A stretch of DNA of 64,000 nt, from the NCBI RefSeq assembly GCF_003672135.1, contig NC_039506.1, positions 5,146,001-5,210,000 on the forward strand. The letters are read 5' to 3'. How positions within the stretch are numbered: position 1 is the stretch's first letter; every line of letters starts with the position of its first letter. The translations under genes were made by a program, and so were the position numbers. Below the pieces are notes generated by a model that saw only the letters and a program-made list of their open reading frames with translations, was not told the DNA's origin and made no database searches. This DNA is from Ooceraea biroi (lineage: Eukaryota; Arthropoda; Insecta; Hymenoptera; Formicidae). Positions 14,077-28,800 of this stretch are shown piece after piece.

Positions 14077-14964
14077 ATACCTTATCTGTATTGTTTAAAA
14101 AGGAATTTATATTAGAGGAAACTATATTCAAGAGAGAGTTCACTGCGAGTAAGAATCACATGTACACTTCTTTGAATTCAATCACGAACTGCGTACCGAT
14201 CATCCCACAAGGCGATCCGTATAATTCCTTCTTCATCTGTCCATGAAAAAGAAAAAAGGGAGGAAAAGTGTATTCACTCAAGAAACACAACGGTCTGCGA
14301 CGCGGATGCTTGAAGGCTCGAAAGAACGACAGGCACGAAGAAGAAGAACGAAAATTCGTCGGACGTGAGTTCATGCGTTTCTGCGGATCTAACGATCGGT
14401 GATCAGGAGAGAGAGATCGGCGCCAGCGGTAGCGATGGCGGAGGCAACTTGATATTCGTCGGACGCGCGTCGAGGAGTCCGGCCGTGTATGAACGCGGAA
14501 TAAATTATCCCGGTGCGTATCGTCGGCTTCTGCGACCTCTCTTGCCTCTCTTCTTTTCTCCTCGAGCTCGCTCGACTCACCCGCACCGGCAATCGCTCCC
14601 CGTTCATCCGTTCATCCCTCTCCGCGCTCACCGTCTTTTCCTCCCACCGTCGCGGCGGTATATAATGATTCCTCGTGGTGGGACGATACCGGAAGTGAAG
14701 TCGGTACGGCGGAACCAGACGTTCACTCAATGGAAAGTTGGAGCTCCACCGGCGCGACTGCCCTGAGGTGGCCGCACGACGCGCTCGCGCGTCACTCGTT
14801 CTCGCGCGAGGAAAATACGCTCCTCACGACTCGGCGCGCACGTCGGCGCATTCGCGCGAACGCGAGTCACGCGCGAGCAGCTCGCGAGGAAAACCTGCGG
14901 CGCGTTGTGTCGATAACTTCCCTTCGTCCTTCTCGAGGAGGCACGAGGAGAGTCGATCGAGTGC

Positions 14965-15020
14965 TCAGTGAAAATTCCGGGTCCCAGAGGTGTTAACACG
15001 CGATTGAATATCGTTCAGTG
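14965..15020 (+). promoter_or_regulatory. Candidate core promoter (initiator TCAGTG twice)
   Basis: TCAGTG, the arthropod initiator consensus, occurs at 14965-14970 and 15015-15020 at the right edge of a GC-rich island about 1.75 kb upstream of the first coding exon of the SAM-domain gene. No TATA box is clear. The placement suits a 5' UTR exon, but this is inference. Confidence 0.22.
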
Positions 15021-16768
15021 CGGAGAGAAATTTTGAGGAGAAAGAGAATTCGAAGAGGAATAATATGAGCATTTTGGCGGCAAGAACGAGAAGGAGAAAG
15101 TTAACGAACAAGTAAATTTAAATTGATGCATGAGTACTGATTGAATCTGATGTTGGTCGACGGGATTGTATTCAGATGAATGACAAATCAGGAAATTAAA
15201 TGTCCGCGCAGTTGATTCGGAAGGAATAGCGAACGTTGATCGATTTTCGTAAATTGAATTTGGTCAGCGTACGAAAATTATATTCTGATAGAAAAAACTC
15301 TCTCTCTCTCTCTTTCAATTGGATTGACCTAGTTAGTAGTGACAGTTAAAAGAAAATTGTATAACAGATATTAATGAAATCAAGCTAACACATACAAATG
15401 AGTTAATAAAACAAAAGATACAGAAGGAACATCCACTTAGACCTACATTGCCGTTGCAAATAGCGTACGTTTTATTGTGAAGCACCGGAAACATTTCTCG
15501 GGGAGCAGCAACCAACATCGTCGAGCAATCAAGGCAGCGGTTGAATAAATTGGATCGGGAATATTGCAAGAACTGCGAGAGAAAGGGAGAACGCGCAAAA
15601 AAACTCATCATTAAGCTAAATCGCGAGGAAAAAGTTTCCTTTCCATGAAAAAGAAAAGAAACGATAAATCTGCGAGGGACGTTGCACGTAATCTTCCATT
15701 TCAGAAAGGGTGTGTGGAAGTTTCAAAGCACCGGCGTATTCGTGATAAATTGCTTGCCGTTCATCTGAAAAATCGAAGAGAACGATCGACGTTTTTCTGC
15801 GATCTTTCGGCCGAAGTCGGATATGTTGGAAATTTGGATTTGTCAGCGCAAACTTTTCCACGAAACAGATCTCGATGAAAGAGAAAAGTTATACGGTCGA
15901 TTTCAGACGCGTTTTCTTTTCATGCGCACCTGCATGAAAAATAGACGAGTTTTCACTGCGGTGAACAATGAGCATTTTTATGTGAAAGTGACGAGATTAT
16001 GACAGCCTATGGAAAGAAAGAGACTCATGTGATTTTCACGGATAAGACGAGGAGCTGCCTGTGAAACGGAAGTCCGTCACGAGGAATACTAATTAACCCA
16101 GTTCTTCCCGAAATTACATTAACAAAACAGCGTACGTCTTAATTCACCGCATTATCGCCTCGCGTTTCCTTAATTAATGCGTACTGTCGTCACGTCCATC
16201 AATTACAAGAAAAAGTTGAACGAATTTATGAACGTGAACGAATGCACTTCAACGAGCAAAGCTATTGGGTCTCGCGAGAAATTAGCGCGGGAAATTGAAG
16301 AAACTGGTTCGGAATAAACAACGCTGCATCCTAATAAAGACAGATTAATGAACTTAGCAATCTTATGAAGTGCTCATAATATCCAGCGCAACAGCTGCGG
16401 TTCGCCTCATCAACGGGTCCCTCTTTCTCGCGTGAAAGGGAGAATCGCGCTGACGCGCGACGAAAGGACCTCTAAGTTGAAGAGGAAATTGCGTCCTGGG
16501 TGGTCCTTACTCGAAACCTCAGCGTGTACGTCTTCCTCGTGATTTCGGTGGACGCCAGTTTAATTTCTAGATCGCAGACCGGCGATTATAGTAATCGACG
16601 CCGACTATGGGCGAGAGAAACCCATCGAAGAGCGCGTGTTATCCGAAGCGACACGCATCGAGGTAGAAAGAGCAGCCGGGGCCCCATCGATAACTCGTCG
16701 GAGGGGACCATCCGAGGGTGAGAAAAGGGGACTCGAGGAACTCGTATCTGCGAAAGTATCCGTCAGAA

Positions 16769-16850
16769 ATGGTCAGCCAACACGCGATGGCCACCACCGT
16801 CCGCAAAGTCAAGCAGGAGAATCGTCTCAGGCGGCAGAATCAGAGCCAAG
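16769..16850 (+). CDS. SAM-domain gene, coding exon 1
   Basis: Starts MVSQHAMATTVRKVKQ and is strongly basic. It ends one base into a codon at CAAG|GTACAC; that G joins AT of the next exon to make Asp. A few non-ATG codons lie open upstream, but 16769 is the first ATG in this frame. A second in-frame Met follows seven codons later. Confidence 0.8.
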
Positions 16851-19800
16851 GTACACGGATGCACGAGCGACGCTCGATCTCCCCGCTAAATGGACAACCG
16901 GCGTTCACGAGTCGCCGTGGACTCGTAACGTAACTTATACATCCTTATCCCGGGGGTACGAAGCTCTAGCCACAATCTAGTCGCGGTGGTATATCGCGCG
17001 GCTGCATCTCCCATAGAATTAATGCGGGATAGTTAGGACATTGCCAGGATGTAATATGACGTTAATAACATCGACATTAAGATACGCACGTAACCATATG
17101 TAACCGGCTATATATATATATTATAAGTTGCACTTGCATCAAAAGTATTATCGTGAGATTCCCAAGCGTTCGTAAATCGCTGAACCAAACGGCGAAGAAA
17201 TCGATGTCCGCGTGCATATTTTTTGCGGCTGGACTTGAATTAGCGGGCAATAATCGTATCTCAGCGGCGAGGCAGCATTCACGCGATTTTATGCACTTTG
17301 ATATTTCATCGAGTAGTTTATATACGTGTATAAATATTATCGCGCGAAATCTTCATCATCTTTAATATAACTACGTTTTTTGTTCTTTATCTAAATGAGG
17401 AAAATGTAAGATGTTCTTGAAGTAATTTTTATTACGCCTGCACATAAAATACATAGCAATTTGTTAAGTGCATCTTTTATTTGAATAAATCGTTCAACAC
17501 TTTAGCATCGTGCACACAGATACTCTAATAATATGTCATAGTAATGAACACCTCAATATTCATTTTATCTTACACCTTGTCAGGTTTATTTAACACTAAA
17601 GTAACATCGATTCAGAATAATCTATTCAGAACTATTCAGAATAAAACAAGATCAAAATTTCTTCCTTTTAGTAAATCAAGTAAAAAATGTTTAATCACGT
17701 AATACCGCAGATGTTATTTGGCATGTTTGTGCTCATGTCGTGATTCTTCTTGCAGATGAAGAGAATCTTTACAAGCCAGTGCCCCCACCGAAGCCGGTGC
17801 CAAACAATCAGAAGAGCCACCGGGAGAGTCAGCAGGACGAGTCGCGGGAGCAAGCGGTAATCGAGCGTTCGTCGTTGCGGGCGATTTCCGGTCCAGAAAG
17901 GATCAGCATCGCGGAGAACGGGCAGATTCGAAGTGCAGCTGAGCAGCCCTTCACACCGGAATACAGGATGCCACCCTTGTACGGGGAGGAGCAGAGTTCG
18001 GGTCAGGCTCAGCAAGCAGCCAGTTTGCAGACTCACAGCAGCAAATTCCCAGTAAGCGATGAATTATTTGACGCGTACAATTATCATTTTATTTTATTAC
18101 TCATTTTCTCTCGCCGGGATATTTCTGCATGCAGTATGACAGCAAAGTAAAAGATTTGGTTATTATCAAATTATCTTCTCGCGTATCTGGAAATATTCAT
18201 ATAAGCTCGGGATATTCTCTGAGGCATAAAGAAAACGGTCGTTTGTACGCGCTCATGAGCGATCTAATTAACATGGCACCAAACACATTAATTTCACATG
18301 CGACCAAGATATGCGATATTCATGATGTAAAGTGTTCAACTGTACAAGGTGTTGAAAAACGAGTTTTAATGATTCAAGAGTGCATTTTTACTTTAACGGA
18401 TCTAATTTATCTGTTAAAAAAAAGTTAGAAATGAGTACAAAAGTATGAAGCGTGATAAAAATAATCATTCAATTGTTGGTTACAATATTTGATTTTCACG
18501 AAATTTTTATTTAAGATTCCATTATTCTTAAATTAGATTGACGATTCCTCTGAAACTCTCTAAGATTGATTTTCTATTTGTTAATGAATTTATCATTGAA
18601 ATAAAAGTCACAAGTTCTAAGGCATCTAATGCACGTGTTTGCAACATTCAAGTTAGACTTTCTTTTCCGCGCGGACATTATTTATAGCGGTCGCGTGCGC
18701 TTTCGATCGTTCATTAATCGTAGAAACTTTGGCGGGTCGCGATTCCCCAGTGTGGCGGTTTCATGCAATTACCGTGACTCGGCTGCAACGCCGATGACGC
18801 GACTGGTGCGTGCAGTTCTCTGAATAAGGAGATTCCGCATGTGTGTCTCGACTCGTCTTCTTGCAGAGGCCGGAGTTAAGTTCGACGAGAAAGAACGAGT
18901 AGAATTCAAGGCGTAGCGCTTTATTCGGTATAAACAGCCGGGCTTTCTCGAATCATACTAGGTTTCTTGGACATGATGTCGTGTTCAATTATACAGTCTC
19001 TAAGGAAAAACGCAGGAAGTTCTGATACGGAAATACTGCGAAACTGTTCCGCTAAGATAGTTAAAATGCATAATGGATCTTCTACAACGAAATTGCAGAA
19101 ATTTTTCTAAATTGTTTTGGACCCTAGCTTGTTTTGATGTTTCTTTAAATAAAATATGAAATTTCGTATACTCAAGGTTTAATAGATTTGTGGATCGTTT
19201 GTTATTTCAATGGATACAGAAGATATCAATTTTTTTAACGCTCGCCAAGATTTCATATGTAATATGCAAAATCCATAATGACAGGTAACGTACTGCAACT
19301 CGATTGTAGTCTGGTTGATGGCTAGTCTGGAGGCATTCGAACGATAACTTCTGCACTCGTTGACGTTCTATTTTGCATTAATTATCACGTTCATTATCCT
19401 CCATTGACATACTCGTGATCCAATTTTAATTTCTGGTTTTCTCCATTGTTTATCGAGAGACAACCGTGACAGCATCGTGGCAACTCGACCTCTGATTTTC
19501 GTTGTCTCACTACAGTCAATTGCACCCAATTAGCAGAGCGTGCTCGCGTAATCACGCGAATAATACATGAATGGCGCGCGCGTGCGTTGATCTTCCGCGT
19601 TCGGCGTTAGGAATTAGCTCGCGGTCCTCGGAGAAATCTTCGGTAACAGTTCGTTGTACGCTAGTTACGTGCTTGGGAAGTTTCTCAGAGGCTCTGCGTC
19701 AAGACAAAGGCGGCATCATACGCGCGTACCGTTCGCCGGAAGTCGGGAAGGGGCCCTCCGCTCTCGCGATAGCCGTTTAGATACACCGCGTTTCTTCGCA

Positions 19801-22800
19801 CAAATCGGCGACCGCAGGTGAGAATAAATCGGAGCGATCAGCGTTGTTGCGCTCGTCTTTGTCACTTCACAGCCTTTATCGCCAATTCTCCACGGTGCCG
19901 TTGGTTTGCGTGACACCGCACGCGCACAAACGTACGCACGCATACACGCTCTCTCTTTCTCTCTTCAGCACTGTTCTCCATCATAGATTCAATAATCTTC
20001 ATGAATGCTATACATAAGAGTCACACCTAGAAGAAAATTCAGTATCTGTGATACAAGGACAACTATCCTGGATTTTATCGTATTCCGTTACTCGAAAGGA
20101 GAGAGTCAAGAAAATCAATTTTGATTCGCGAGCTTAAATTTGCCAATCTCTGCCCTTCCTCACAGATACCAGTGAATCATTTGAACTCTGACTCATGACT
20201 AAATCTGACATTGAATTTATCACGAAAATATTTAATAACTATAAAATATCCATAAATCCCGCAATTGATGAACTCTTTAAAAAATCTTGCGCATTTGGGT
20301 CTAATGAGATTAATTCGAATCAAGGAAGTACTCCTCGCGCGCGCAACAGTATGCAAAGGTGTCCGCAATCGTGATTATGCACGGGGGCTTACCCCGCCTA
20401 CGCGCATTTATTTTCCACGGCGGTAGCCCGTTTCATCACGCTTGCTTTCTTCCGATGGCTAGTGTTGCAGCGGCTAGCTCGGCGAGCGCATGATGTTGTA
20501 GCCAGTTTAGTTCAGTGACACCTACTCTGCAACGCGCTATTACGCGCACGCAACAAACGCGCGCGCGCTCATGCACGCACGCACGCACCGCGCTTGCCGG
20601 CAGCACGCACTTTGCGTATCGTCGTGCCGTGCGTGCGAATCCGGCTTCGACACGGATGTTCTGCCCGGCCTAGACGGGAAAGCCGCGCGGAAAATTTCTC
20701 GGCGTTGCCCGTCTGCGGCCTGCAACATCGTCCGTTTGTTTTTGCTCTGTTTACCCTATTGTTGCATACTGCGCCTTTCAGAGCATGCCCGGTTGCGCGA
20801 AAAGAAGCAGATCGTTAACTCACCTTAATGCTCGGTTCTCCTTGGAGAGACGATTCTAATAGATGTTACAAAATTAAAAAGCAAATTTAAAAACAAAGGC
20901 TGAGGGTGTTACATAAGATCATTATTGACGAACGAATAAAATTGCACGTTTAAAAGCTGTCAATCATTTTAATTTAGCTAGCAGCATTTTGATTTAGTGA
21001 ATAATGAGTAATACACAGAACAAAATGCTTCATAAATGTAGAAGAAGAAATCCAAGCAAACCTTAATCGTTGCTTTTCTTTTAATCGCAGATAGAACGCG
21101 AGTTGGTCTTATCGTCAGGCGACAAGAACTCGAAGATACCCATTCTTCACGAGTACAAACAAAGGACCGCCGGAAGAGTAGCCATCGCACCAGATGCGCC
21201 GATCAAGCAACAGGCCTGGGTTCAGGAAGTGAGTCTGATCCTCATTGATAATTCACGGAGGCATTGCTGATAAATCGCATCAAACTCATCGCGTCTTTTC
21301 TGTTTTTTAAACTACAAAAATTTACTTTATTAATTATAATTATTTTTATTAATTGGAACGAGGTCTTGATATCTAATGAAAATTTTTAAATAAGTATATG
21401 ATGGATGTGACACAGATGGAGGGATCGTTGGACTGCCATATATCATTGCAAAGCTTGATCGCGTGAGCGCATTGTAAGGAAACCTTTCCATGCGCGCGAT
21501 TCCGCTCGCAGTCAACTCGATACGCTTCGGCGTGCAGAATGGCCAACTTTCGTTGCCTTTCGAATTATTTAAACCTACTTTACATAATACGCATCATCGT
21601 ATCGAGACGATGCTGTTTAATCAGCGCTGAACGACAAGCTTCCCACGTAGCTCGTAAACCTATTTCCAACCGGCAAAAACTCTCGTTGCTAGCTCCGAGG
21701 ATGAGTAAATTTTTTTACTTACTATCGTAGATGCCTCGTATCAGCCTTGGTTTCTCTTTTTAACACCTCGCATGGCTACCTATTCCGGAATAGTTTTACT
21801 GTGAAAGTTCTCCCCGATGCGAAGAAACGCCGCATGTTAAAAATTTCACCCCCACACAAGAATATACGAAGATACGAAGCGTATTTGTTATGCGCGCGAT
21901 TTCGTTTTCTACTTTCTACCTCTTTCATTTTCTTTTTTAAAGAATTTCTTGAAATTATTCTTCTCTTCTATTCCAGTCAGTTTTTAGAGTATTACGATCT
22001 ATATATATTTCACAGTTTCCAGATTCTCTCACGTTTTTATTTTATATCACATAGTTTATATTATATAACATAGTTTTGACATAAGGACATTTTTCCTTGT
22101 AAATATAATACGTCCAAAAGAGAGCTTAATTGAATTTTGATAATTTGTCTTTCGTTCTCTCTCTTTGGTTCCTGATGCAATAGCGTTTTATATGTGTAAG
22201 AGGCATACAGACACACGATCGTTAGGAGGTCGTCCCCTCTCGAAGCGTAGCGCCCCAGGTACGAAATTCAATTTTTATCTCTCGCACGGTTGTAATCCCG
22301 GCACGGTATCGGCGTGGTCATAAGTCAGAGAGGCCGTTCCGTATGCGTGATGCGTGCCCGCGGAGCCCTACGCAACCGTTGTTATTCCAGACGCGTCTCT
22401 TCCCGAGAACCGTAGGATTTCAGTGCGTTAACTTTGAAATTCCCCGTGCGGCCGCGAGGCGCACACGCGTTCTTCGCGGCCGTTAGCCGTCCGGTGTCCT
22501 CCTTCGAAGGAAATCGTATTCTGGTCCTGGAAAGTCGACAACGTACTTTTACTTTATTTTACGAGCCTCTCCGCACCCGCCCTATTGCAAAGTCGAATCG
22601 AATCGTACGTGTACGTACTATGCCACGTTATTGTCGTAAAATGTATATAATCCCGCACGTTGCGACACGAGCAGTCATCATATTTAATTTAATGACAATG
22701 TTTCAGCAAGCGCATAATAGACAGTTTATAGCGCGCAGTTTATGGCAACTTGATCAAAATTGCGGATTGCTTGACCCCTATAAATATAAATCTTCCTAAT

Positions 22801-25800
22801 GTTTCTTATATTTCATGTTATATCAGTCAAACGGGCTAAATTGTGGGAATTTAGTAAATTTTTCCTCCAACGTTAACATAAAATTAGAATCCCGAGTACA
22901 GTAAATTAGTTGATGCAACGAATAATTCAATCCGTTAACAATTAGAAATGAAGCTTATTTAATTAGATTCACCGTCTCGCATTTCGATCTTTTTAAACGA
23001 GAAGGAAGTTACTGCGATGCGGCTAATAAGCATTACTTTGCGAGCTGCGGCTGCGTTTTTGGTGCTGCCCATGCATAATTATGTACTCCTCGTTTGACGG
23101 CTTAATTGGACGCGTCTAACGAAATCGCTGTTGCGAGGTTTGTGGATTTATACCTTGCACTCCGCATAATTTATACATCCATAGAAGACTTTTTATTAAC
23201 AATATGCGCTTGTTATCGTTAACGACGTGCCGCTCATCCATCGAATACGTTCTTTTTGCAGGGAACTCAGATGCAGGAAGTAAGGCAGGATGGCCAAGCG
23301 AGGAACTATCAGTCACAGGACACCTACTCGTAATTATCTCCCACTTATTTTACGCTCGCATGAGTTTCGGCCTATTTGCAAGAGATACGGAAGAGAAGAG
23401 AATCGCATCTGCATCGTTGATTTCCAGATCATTCTCCTTCTCTTTCTCTCTCTCTCTCTTTCCTCATTTCGTCTCTTTACACCGCTGATACCATCGACAC
23501 GCTGAGCAAAATATAAGATAAATCATTTTCCAATCGTTCGTCGGCAGTCTAATAAGAGATAATCTTAATAAGAGATCGAAACGATGTTATCGTACATGTA
23601 TCGCTTATCATGTTAATTCCCTCGAGAAATTAAACATCCGGTTGTTACTTTGACAGATCTGCATCCGGTGGAGCAGTACCGAGAACTGCGAAGATCGACG
23701 AGGAAAAGACGAAATCGCTCTCCAGGACCTATCACACCATCAAGGATATGATATCGAGCCGCTTCGGACCGAGCCGCAAAGATGTCGAGCCGGAACCGGA
23801 AGCCAGCCTGAACAACGTCACGGAGGAGTTGCGAAAGTCGAGCAGAAGCATCGACGATGATGAAGCCAGGAAGAAGGAAGGCATTTATGGGAAACCACGC
23901 GCGCAGGAACCGACAGTGAACGTACAACAATATTCGAAAAACGCTTACGGTAAGTCGGACGTGGTCGAACTAGACGCTGGCCAGGCAATTAGGTACGTTA
24001 AGGTGCGATGCTTACCGGAGTGCCGTTAATTAGCTTGTAAATGTTGATGAACCAATTTGAAGGAAGCGCTTGTTGAGCGCAAAGTTATTTAACTCCGGAA
24101 TCGCGGTTTCCATAAATATAAAATCGCGTGTGCGAATACATGACGAGCGTGCATAGTGATGAGTGTTTCTGCAATATCGTGTTAAGCTTTTGAAGCACGC
24201 GAATTCAGTGGTTATAAAAAGTATATAATTAACATAATAATATAAATGATTTCTCTCTTTCTTGGAAAAGGATGCAATAAGGATATTTTCTCTCTGGTTG
24301 TCTATTAATTCCTTTTTCTAAAGTAAAGTATATAAATTAACAAGAGGAATTAATAATTAATAAGAGGAATTAAATTAAAGTATATAAATATATTAGATAT
24401 CATTATATATATCTAAAAATAAGATTTATACTAGAATTAATTTCCTTTGTATAATAATATAGTGAATAGAAATAATAATGAAATTGCTTTATGTTTCAGG
24501 TCAATATGGTCACTCATATGGCTATCAAAGCAACCAGCAAAATGTACCATTGCCAGGCCAATTGCAGCCGACCACGACCATTCAACCGAATTTACCGGGA
24601 CAGAGCGCTCAGCTTCATGTGACCCACCATACGCCGCCAGGAGGAGTCCAAACAGTTCATCAAACTCAAGTTCCTGCTTTCGGTCAAGCCACGACAGCAG
24701 GTGCGCAGCAGGTGCAGAATGTTACAAGGGAATACGTGGTTCAAGCACCGAGCGGTGTGACCAGCCAGCAAATGCATCAGGGAATTCATCAAAATCCCAC
24801 GCAAGGACAGGTACATCCTGTAAGATGAATATGAGAAATATTCCCATCATAGTCTCAATGAAAATCACAAGCAGACAAATGAAGCGAAAATTCGATGCTA
24901 AAGATTCTCGCAAGATAGCTGCGTATTTTATTTTCGTATTATATCTTAGAAAGAAAAATACGACAATATCGAAGAATCTTTAAGTGTTTTTAATACAAAT
25001 GTTAATACAAAAAATTTCTCTAAAAATTAAAACTTGGATTTCTTTTACTCTCATTTCAGAAATGCAATATCATATCTTTGTCATATCTCAAACACTTTTA
25101 CATGGAAGAAAAAGTTTTCAAAGTTAATTTATTCAAGTTTCCATTTTAGATAAACATTTTTAATCATTCATGACACAAAAATTTTCAATGAAATATATAT
25201 ATGTATATTCCGATTTCGGTACGTACTGTTGTCAGTATTCTTAAGCGGATATTCGTTGCGTGCAGGAAACAAAGACTGCACAACAGACAGAAAAATAAAT
25301 GTCTTGCAGCTTGTGACATGTCTTCTCATAGTGGCATTCTCTCCACTAAATTCAAATAAAGTACAAAAATGGACATTGTACCAGCATATTTTATATAAAA
25401 GCGACTACTATGCGGAACATTAAAAGCGCATTGTGGTATTTGAAATTTAATATAGCGTGATGAGAGATACGGAAAAATGTTCTGTCTGTTGTGTATATAA
25501 ATAATAATTGATATTTGCATACGCGCGCGTTTTAATCTGTTAAATAACGGTTAATGTAATGATAATGGACGCATGTAAGACGATTGCATGAAATACTAAA
25601 AATTAAAACTTGGATTTCTTTTACTTTCATTTCAGAAATGCAATATTATATCTTTGTCCACCGGTGGACAGCGCACTATTATAATGAATGATATTGATAT
25701 TTTCTGTGCACATTACATAAGGACAAATTTGAGACAAATTTGAGAAATCTGGAAATCGATTTAAATGACAACGCTGAAGAACTATATCATTCTTATTATT

Positions 25801-28800
25801 AGTATTGATGTATCATATCAATAAAAATTGCTCGTTTCAGGGCCAAGGCGCGCAAGTACAAAAACCTCACGGCCTATCTGTGCAGCAGCATCAAGTGGGC
25901 AACGCGATGCCTCCGACAAGTCCGAGTTTCCAGAGCCCGCAGCAGTTGCTCCACCAGAATCAAAATCATCATCAGAGTCCGCGATTCGCGCAACAGCACG
26001 CACAGAACATGCACCAGCGTCAACTGATTCAGCAGCTGCATCAGCAGCAAATGGCCAGCCAACAAGGTTCACAAACGGCGAGCATGCGAAACATACAGCA
26101 GCAGTATTTCTCCAACAGTGTTTCGTATCAGCAATATCAGCAAGCCAGACAGGTGATGTCGAGATCGCAGATCGACCTTCCGAGCACGTCCAGACAGGCA
26201 CAGGAACTCAGAATGTCCGGTCAGGAAGTCTACTATCACTATGCCCAGGGCAGACCCCGGTATGGCGTTCCCCAAGTGTACATGAAAACCGAGAGCAATC
26301 AGGAAGCGGAATTCCAGAGGCGGAATTCTACGAAGGGCATCGAGAAAGCGGCCTCACAGCCTCAGCTTTGCTATGAGGACGAGCGAAATGCTGAAACGTC
26401 GAAGAATCCCGCAGAGAATATGAAGAATCTCACGGTGGATCCGCTGGCCAAGGAGAAGTAAGACTTGAAAATAATCTTAACATATTACAAAGTTTTGTAA
26501 ATGCAATGAATAGTTAAAAAAGAAATGAAGTAGACGTACGGTATTCTATTTCCCAATACGTGAAGTTGATAAAACATGAACGCGCGGTAGATCTTCTAAG
26601 CATTTAAATTTAGGAATGCTATGTATTTCAGGTATGAGATTACAGTGGAGGATCGAACTCAGGGTGAATCGGGAAGAAACGGATTACAGAGAAACGAAGA
26701 GTATCGTCCGGAGACCAGTTTCGGCATTCGGAGGGACGAAAATTCGAGGGGCTCGAAGAGAGAACAGGAGCAGAGGTCAAATCAAGAAGGAGGCCAAGAT
26801 TCGACGGAGGGAAACTCCGTGCAGAAGAGAATCGAGGAGTTGCAGAAGAAAGCGGAGCAGGAAGGTCACTACAATTCCAAACCATCCAAGGATGATGGAA
26901 CGGACGGCTTGAGAGTCGGCCTGGCCACGAAGATGATTGGCGAGGCATCGAAGAGGCTTGAAGCTGGACAATATAGCGGCAAAGAGTCTGCTATGAAATC
27001 GGATAGCAGGAAAGACGATCTGGAGCAAGGTATCGGCCGACTAAAGATTCAGAATCAAGGCTCGGGATCGGATTACGACAAGGCCGGTCAGAGTTCTTCA
27101 AACGTCGATTCCGGAAGAGGTTCTGCGGTTTACTCAAGCGGAAGACGCCCGCCACCCGACGATCAAACTTTGGCACAAGGTGAAAACTTTTAAGAAAGAT
27201 AGCATGGATTATATTTTCAAAAAGATAATACAAATTACATTTTTTTAATAGAATTTTAATAAGTCAGTTTATTCATTTATGACATCAAACAAACTGTTGT
27301 AGAAAAGATGACTGTAATAAATTAATATCTATTTCTATCTTTCTCTCCCCCTCTGTGTATTTTATATATTGATAATTATTTAAGCATTTGTCAATTCTTT
27401 TAAAGTGTTGTTTATATTATTTGCCGATTTATTGGAGTCTATGACTTCTATTTCATGTTCTTCTTTTACAGTACAAGATTCTGAATGGGTCGACATAGTG
27501 GAGTCGGAATTGAGGAGTATTTTGGAGCCCAGAGATGTTCCAGCAATGGCGCATTCCACTCTATCCGAAAGCGTATCCTCGGTGACACCACCTTTGCCTC
27601 CGCTGTCACCGCATGGCAGTCCACGTACGTCGCGAAATCGATACTCAACGAGGTAATTTAATTTCAGACAGATTCTTCTTGTTCCTGCGAAATGCAACCG
27701 CTGTTATTTCTGACCTCTCTCCAACTATTTCCATTTTGCTGTTTTCTCCCATGTCGAAATGCCATCGGTGCTTGGCTTGGGGCTTGATAGTGTTAATAAA
27801 CCTACTTTCATGGAAATTTTAGTTTACCATATGGATCGAAACCAAATTACAGCGATTATAACAAGACTATGGAGAAGAGAGGTTTCTCGAGCAACACGAA
27901 ACATCGCGGCGCTTCGACATCCAAGAAGGAAGTCGCGAAGAAGTTTTCTCATCGTGAGTACTTTTTAATCGTTTTAAAGGTAGATGCTTATTGATAGTTC
28001 CAAATGAATAATTTTGTATTAACATAAATTCTTTTTCAGTTTTCGGAGTAGAAGCTGCCGATTTAACGTCCACCACGACGGGACTCGATTTAGATTCCAT
28101 GTTGGACAGAAGCGATTCTGATCTCAGTACCACTGACGCAAGGACGATCAGGAAACAGTTGGAAGGATTAGAAAATATGTACAGCGAAGTAAGTGCGATA
28201 TGATTTGAATAAAATTACTTATCATTTTATTGTTGATTTTTTGTAAGAAATACAATTATTTTATACAAGATTAAGCTAAAGCAATAACTTGTATTGCATT
28301 TATCTTCTCTCTTTAATAATAAAAATATATATTTATAATTACATTTCACTTCAATCCATATGCACAAAATTATTGCAGGTGCTTAAATTACTTGGCGGGA
28401 GTGTGAAAAAGAGACGAAAGGCGAGGGGACTTACAAGTTATGGTTCAGTTTCATCGTTGCCGACATCCTCTGTATCGTCCAGGCCTGTCACGAGGCATCA
28501 CGACAAACGTCGATCTCACGTAATTGATGATAGAATGAAGAAAGCCAAAGATATTAAGGTGAGCAATATTAACAACAATAAATCGACATTTTATTTTATT
28601 CTTACTGATTTACTGCATATATTTTTAATTTTTATTATTTCGTGAAGCAAAATACAACGATTTCTACATTGTAATATTCATTCAGTAATATTGATAAAAA
28701 TTAATTATTTTAGTTAGTAATTATTAATTATTAAAATTAATGTTTTGAATAGTGCATTATATGAGAAATCATATAATGCACTATTCAAAACATTTAACGA

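Larger units (their letters stand above)
7856..16768. other. Upstream region with GC-rich islands, no supported gene
   Basis: CpG-rich islands at about 9.4-11.6, 12.1-12.8, 13.3-15.0 and 16.4-17.0 kb alternate with AT-rich DNA. Many frames on both strands are open simply because stops are rare in GC-rich sequence. The probable 5' UTR and promoter of the SAM-domain gene lie somewhere here. Confidence 0.6.

Noticed and set aside
14365..14999. Overlapping frames of 70-133 codons on both strands
   Set aside because: Simultaneous openness in many frames is a GC effect; none has a recognisable protein.
25818..26376. Long alternative frames on both strands across the Gln-rich exon
   Set aside because: They are shadows of CAG/CAA-rich coding sequence in the confirmed plus frame, which alone has matching splice phases.
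27380..27697. 105-codon minus-strand frame
   Set aside because: It overlaps the confirmed Ser/Pro exon (27472-27652) in antisense and has no domain.
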